Assembly: GCF_003258945.1 (NCBI RefSeq)
Contig: NZ_QLIX01000005.1
Location: 1 to 64,000, forward strand
From: Roseicella frigidaeris
GTDB taxonomy: Bacteria; Pseudomonadota; Alphaproteobacteria; Acetobacterales; Acetobacteraceae
Direction: 5' to 3'
Length of the DNA: 64,000 nucleotides
Made by a program: the position numbers and the translations under genes. The notes beneath the pieces are model-generated. The model did not search any database and was not told the origin of the DNA. It saw only the letters and a list, made by a program, of their open reading frames with translations. Position 1 is the first letter of the stretch, and each line of letters opens with the position of its first letter. Shown here in pieces: positions 60,463 to 64,000 of this stretch.

Positions 60463-61521
60463 GGCGCCGTGCGGTCCCGCGGCATGCAGGGATGGCGCCG
60501 GCGCGGCGTCCCGCCCCGAGAGCAGGCGCGCCACCCAGCGGCTGCCCTCGAACTCCTCGCACAGCGTCAAGGCCTGGATCAGTGCCGGCACGCCGATGAA
60601 GGCGCCGGGAATCCCCCACAGGAAGGCGCCGAGGAACACCGCCGCCAGCACCATGAAGGGGGAGACGGACAGCCGCGCGCCGGCCAGCCGCGGCTCGATC
60701 GTGCTGCCCGAGAGGAACTGGATGGCCTGCAGCGCCAGGAAGGTGGTCAGCGCCGCCTGCCAGGTGCCGAATTGCAGGACGGCGAAGACGGTCGGCAGGA
60801 GCGTCGCCAGCAGCGAGCCGATGAAGGGGATGTAGTTCAGCACGAAGGCGATCACGCCCCATTCGAGAGCGAGGTCGAGCCCCGTGGCGGCGGCGAAGCC
60901 CCAGATGGCGAGGCCGGTCAGCACGCTCATCACCGTCCGCACCAGCATGTAGGCGCGCAGCTTCGCCGCGCCGCGCCGCAGCCCGCGCAGCACGGCGGCG
61001 GCGGCCGGCCGCGTTTCGCCAAGGGCTTCGAGCTGCCGGGCCGCGACCGTCACCTCCAACAGACCGAGGATGACGAAGACCAGCATGACGCCGAGGAAGC
61101 TGACCACACCTTGAAGTTGCAGCAGCACCGCCTGCGCCAGCCACACCAGGCGGCGCGTCTCGAAGGGCTCGCCGAGCATGTCGGCCGCGATGCCGAAGCC
61201 TTCGAGCCAGGCGAGCTTCTGGGCGTAGAAGGCCTGCAACATCCCCGCATTGGCGATGATCCAGCGCGCCGCGCGGCTGAACCCCCACCCGGCCGCCAGC
61301 GCCAGGCCGGCCAACGCCACCAGCGTGACCAGCATGGTCACCGGCAAGGCGATGAAGGCCGGCAGCCGCGCCTGCAGCCTGCGCTGCACCGGCCAGACCA
61401 GCGCCAGGGTGAAGAGCGCGAAGGCGATCGGCGCCAGCACGGGTTCGGCCAGGTGCAGCGCCGCCGCCAGCAACGCCGCGGCGACCAGGCCGTACAGCCA
61501 TCCTGGTCCAGGCTTCGTCAT
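60454..61521 (-). CDS. AI-2E family transporter (PerM-like)
   Basis: 355 residues, 7-8 TM helices. WPVQRRLQARLPAFIALPVT, LNYIPFIGSLLATLLP, FLSGSTIEPRLAGARLSVSP and GIPGAFIGVPALI are family hallmarks. Members export autoinducer-2 or act as Na+/H+ antiporters; the substrate here is open. Start at 61521 (MTKPGPGW). Divergent from the alpha/beta hydrolase by 86 bp. Confidence 0.9.
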   Translation of the reverse strand: MTKPGPGWLYGLVAAALLAAALHLAEPVLAPIAFALFTLALVWPVQRRLQARLPAFIALPVTMLVTLVALAGLALAAGWGFSRAARWIIANAGMLQAFYAQKLAWLEGFGIAADMLGEPFETRRLVWLAQAVLLQLQGVVSFLGVMLVFVILGLLEVTVAARQLEALGETRPAAAAVLRGLRRGAAKLRAYMLVRTVMSVLTGLAIWGFAAATGLDLALEWGVIAFVLNYIPFIGSLLATLLPTVFAVLQFGTWQAALTTFLALQAIQFLSGSTIEPRLAGARLSVSPFMVLAAVFLGAFLWGIPGAFIGVPALIQALTLCEEFEGSRWVARLLSGRDAAPAPSLHAAGPHGASE

Positions 61522-61607
61522 GCCAACTCCGTCCCGGATCTGCCGCCGCCACAGGCTTGTGCAGACGGCGCGCAGGCGCAAGCTGTTTCGGCGATGGAGC
61601 GGCGACC

Positions 61608-63152
61608 GTGACGCGCGTGCCAGGCTGGGCGCGACGATGGCCCGCGCGGCTGGCCCTGCTGCTGGGCGGCTTGGCGCTGCTGCTGCTGACGCTGCGCATC
61701 TGGGACAGCGAGCGCGGCCCGCCGCTGCGGCCATGGCATCTGGTGGTTCCGGAGGAGCTCCGGGCAGCCGAGCTCGCGGCAGCCGACTGGCCCACCTATC
61801 TCGCGCGGGAAGCCGCGGTGCTGGAGACGGTGCAGCGGCAGGTGACCGAGGCGCTGGAGCCGGAAGACCGGGTCGCGGCCAACCGCTATTTCGATGGCAG
61901 CCCGCTCCATCCCCGGCATTTCGCGCGGGACTGGAACCGCTCCTTCGTGCTCGAGCCCGCCGGGGGCGAGCCGCTGGGCGCGGTCGTGCTGCTGCACGGC
62001 ATGACCGACGCCCCCTACAGCCTGCGGCATGTCGGCGCGCTTTATGCGAAGCGGGGCTGGGTGGCGATCGCCCCACGCCTGCCAGCCCATGGCACGGTGC
62101 CCGCGGCCCTGACCAGCGTGACCTGGGAGGAGTGGCAGGCCGCGACCAGGCTGGCGGTGCGGGAAGCGCGGCGGCGGCTCCCGCCCGGCCGGCCGCTGCA
62201 CGTCGTCGGCTACTCCAATGGCGGGGCGCTGGCGGTGCAATACGCGCTCGACGCGGTCGAGGATCCGGCCTTGCCGCGCCCGGATCGCCTCGTGCTCCTC
62301 TCCCCGATGATCGGCGTCACCGCCTTCGCGCGCTTCGCGGGCCTGGCCGCGCTGCCGGCCTGGTTCCCGCGCTTCGCCAAGGCGGCCTGGCTGAGCATCG
62401 TGCCGGAGTTCATCCCATTCAAGTACAACAGCTTCCCGGCGAACGCCGCCCTTCAATCGCATCGCCTGACGCTGGCGGTGCAGACGCAGCTGCGGCGGTT
62501 GGCGGCGGCGGGAGGGCTGGCACGGCTGCCGCCCGTTCAGACCTTCCAGTCGGTGGCCGATTTCACCGTGAGCACGCGGGCCGTGGTGACGGCGCTCTAC
62601 GACCTGCTGCCGGCCAACGGCAGCGAGCTGGTGCTGTTCGACATCAACCGCAACGCCAAGCTCGGTCCGCTGGTCTCGCCGGCGACCGAGACTGCGCTCG
62701 ACCGGCTGCTGCCGCCCGGCCCGCGCCGCTGGCGTGCCGTGGTGATCACCAATGCCGGCCCGGACCAGGCCGCGGCGGTGGCGCGCGTGACGGAGACGGG
62801 CGCGACGGAAGAGCAGGTACGCCCGATCGGCTTCGCCTGGCCGCGGGAGATCTTCTCGCTCTCCCATGTCGCCCTGCCCTTTCCGTTGCAGGACGGGTTG
62901 TATGGGCTGGAACCCTCGGCCGATCCGGCCGAGGATTTCGGGGTGCGGCTCGGCGAGCTGGCGGTGCGGGGCGAGCGGGGCGTACTGACGGTGAGCCCGG
63001 ATGTACTGATGCGGCTCTCCTCCAATCCCTTCTACCCTTGGCTGCAAGAGCGGATCGCGGACGGAATCGCGCCCGCGCGCCGCGGCGAGGTGCGTCCGGG
63101 CCCGCAGGCGGATCCGTCCTCGCTCATCCCGCCGTCCCGCCATGTCCGCTGA
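61608..63152 (+). CDS. Membrane-anchored alpha/beta hydrolase
   Basis: 514 residues. N-terminal TM anchor (LALLLGGLALLLLTLRIW), then a hydrolase domain: VVLLHGMTDAPYSLR (oxyanion), nucleophile in VGYSNGGALA, and a late His in SLSHVALPFP that fits the triad. The 100-residue region before the HGM motif is variable and may be a cap or membrane-proximal domain. GTG start with GGAG 9 nt upstream. Lipase or esterase by fold; substrate unknown. Confidence 0.85.
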   Translation: MTRVPGWARRWPARLALLLGGLALLLLTLRIWDSERGPPLRPWHLVVPEELRAAELAAADWPTYLAREAAVLETVQRQVTEALEPEDRVAANRYFDGSPLHPRHFARDWNRSFVLEPAGGEPLGAVVLLHGMTDAPYSLRHVGALYAKRGWVAIAPRLPAHGTVPAALTSVTWEEWQAATRLAVREARRRLPPGRPLHVVGYSNGGALAVQYALDAVEDPALPRPDRLVLLSPMIGVTAFARFAGLAALPAWFPRFAKAAWLSIVPEFIPFKYNSFPANAALQSHRLTLAVQTQLRRLAAAGGLARLPPVQTFQSVADFTVSTRAVVTALYDLLPANGSELVLFDINRNAKLGPLVSPATETALDRLLPPGPRRWRAVVITNAGPDQAAAVARVTETGATEEQVRPIGFAWPREIFSLSHVALPFPLQDGLYGLEPSADPAEDFGVRLGELAVRGERGVLTVSPDVLMRLSSNPFYPWLQERIADGIAPARRGEVRPGPQADPSSLIPPSRHVR

Positions 63153-63287
63153 TCGCGGCGCTCGCCTGCTTTGGGACGCATGGTGTAGCCTGGGGACGTC
63201 AGGCTGATCCAAGAGCCCGGGCCGGCCGGTAGCTTGTCCCTGTCGACCGGCCGGCTCGGGGCCGGACCGCAAGGTCGGAGATCATCG

Positions 63288-64000
63288 ATGCGTCGCCTGG
63301 ATCGTCCGGCGGAAGCCATGTTGCGCCTGCGGTCCCGGTTGTTGCCAGCCCTCCTGGTGTTCACGGCGCTGGCGGCCTGCGACGATGCCGCGCCGCCGAC
63401 GCCGCCGGAGATCCGCCCGGTGCGCGTCACGACCGTCGCGCCGCGCAGCGGCGGCGACGTCGTCACCCTCACCGGCACGGTGGAGGCGGAGACCGAGGTC
63501 AACCTGGCGTTCCGCATCGACGGCCGCATGATCGAGCGCCGGGTCAATGTCGGCGACCAGGTGACGGCCGGGCAGCTCATCGCCCGGCTGGACCGCACCA
63601 ACGAGGAGAATGCGCTGCGCGCCGCCCGCGCCGAGCTGACGGCGGCCCGCGCCCGGCTGACCGAGGCGCGCAACAATTACCAGCGGCAGAGGGAATTGCT
63701 GCAGACCGGCTTCACCACCCGCGTCCGCTACGACGAGGCGACGCGTACCCTGCGCAGCGCCGAATCCGCGCTCGACGCCGCCCAGGCGCAGGTCAACATC
63801 GCCGAGAACCGGCTGGGCTATACCGATTTGCTCGCCGATGCCGGCGGCACCGTCACCGCCCGCGGCGCCGAGCCCGGCGAGGTGGTGCAGCCTGGCCGGA
63901 TGATCGTGCAGATCGCCCGGGAGGGCGGGCGCGACGCGGTCTTCGACGTGCCGCCCTCCCTGAAGGACCAGGCGCCCGCCGAGCCGGTGATCGAGGTGTC
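63288..64000 (+). CDS. RND efflux periplasmic adaptor (HlyD/MFP family), truncated by window end
   Basis: At least 237 residues; continues past 64000. A lipobox ends LAAC (residue 31), then IRPVRVTTVAP, the beta-barrel/lipoyl half-motifs VEAETEVNLAFRIDGRMIER and NVGDQVTAGQLIARLD, an alpha-hairpin (ALRAARAELTAARARLTEAR ... QRELLQTGFTTRVRYDEATR) and the returning lipoyl part (GYTDLLADAGGTVTARGAEP). The next gene is expected to be an RND pump. An ATG at 63318 is an alternative start. Confidence 0.9.
   Translation, partial: MRRLDRPAEAMLRLRSRLLPALLVFTALAACDDAAPPTPPEIRPVRVTTVAPRSGGDVVTLTGTVEAETEVNLAFRIDGRMIERRVNVGDQVTAGQLIARLDRTNEENALRAARAELTAARARLTEARNNYQRQRELLQTGFTTRVRYDEATRTLRSAESALDAAQAQVNIAENRLGYTDLLADAGGTVTARGAEPGEVVQPGRMIVQIAREGGRDAVFDVPPSLKDQAPAEPVIEV

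Overview
The window is about 70% G+C and shows the gene order, codon use and protein sequences of an alphaproteobacterium. The best guess is a member of the Acetobacteraceae, close to Roseomonas; this is inferred from protein style and synteny, as no 16S gene lies inside the window. Almost everything is core chromosome. No complete insertion sequence, prophage, CRISPR array, tRNA or rRNA gene was seen. The left edge does carry what looks like the promoter and leader of an rRNA operon reading out of the window.

Layout. 1-202: rRNA-type promoter and leader on the minus strand. 338-5251: exported M23 peptidase, clpB and a MOSC-domain protein. 5386-7372: thiC behind a TPP riboswitch. 7430-16476 is a long minus-strand run: lysC, a nitronate monooxygenase-like flavoprotein, rodZ-like, ispG, a tiny membrane ORF, hisS, prfA, prmC and DUF4167. 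ubiG diverges from it. 17394-24315, again minus: NDUFAF5-like methyltransferase, map, radC, a four-domain rhodanese, comF, a small membrane ORF, grxC, DUF1178 and an exported repeat protein. 24413-29464: terC, a second radC, purB, and small exported or Ntn-hydrolase genes. 29626-33144: a compact three-gene envelope cluster (CHASE2 sensor without an output domain, SH3-like exported protein, M48 lipoprotein with TPR-like C-terminus) with lower G+C in places. 33399-38647: purC-purS-purQ-purL with two small membrane proteins interleaved, then bolA and grxD. 38691-42234: mosaic intergenic repeats around an aldo/keto reductase, a glycosyltransferase and rpsD. 42232-49720: trmJ with an unusual N-terminal extension, cysS, a lytic transglycosylase, gltX, two tandem paralogous unknowns and pncB. 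49756-55872: class II DAHP synthase, gor, a YeeE/YedE transporter and gabD. 56366-64000: AraC regulator, patatin, GntP permease, AI-2E transporter, alpha/beta hydrolase and the start of an RND adaptor.

How genes work together. hisS-prfA-prmC overlap by 4 bp and form a translation unit; PrmC methylates the release factor made by prfA. RodZ-like/IspG and LysC feed cell shape, isoprenoid and amino-acid supply. The pur genes make IMP precursors, with purB separate. GrxC, GrxD-BolA, Gor, rhodanese and YeeE/YedE serve thiol and sulfur metabolism. Patatin plus GntP suggests hydroxyacid or PHB-related turnover.

Most notable: the CHASE2/SH3/M48 cluster as a possible undescribed envelope-sensing and proteolysis system; a near-perfect CIRCE-type inverted repeat upstream of DUF1178, with no chaperone gene nearby; composite dispersed repeats; two RadC paralogues 3 kb apart; and fusions or extensions in TrmJ and CysS.
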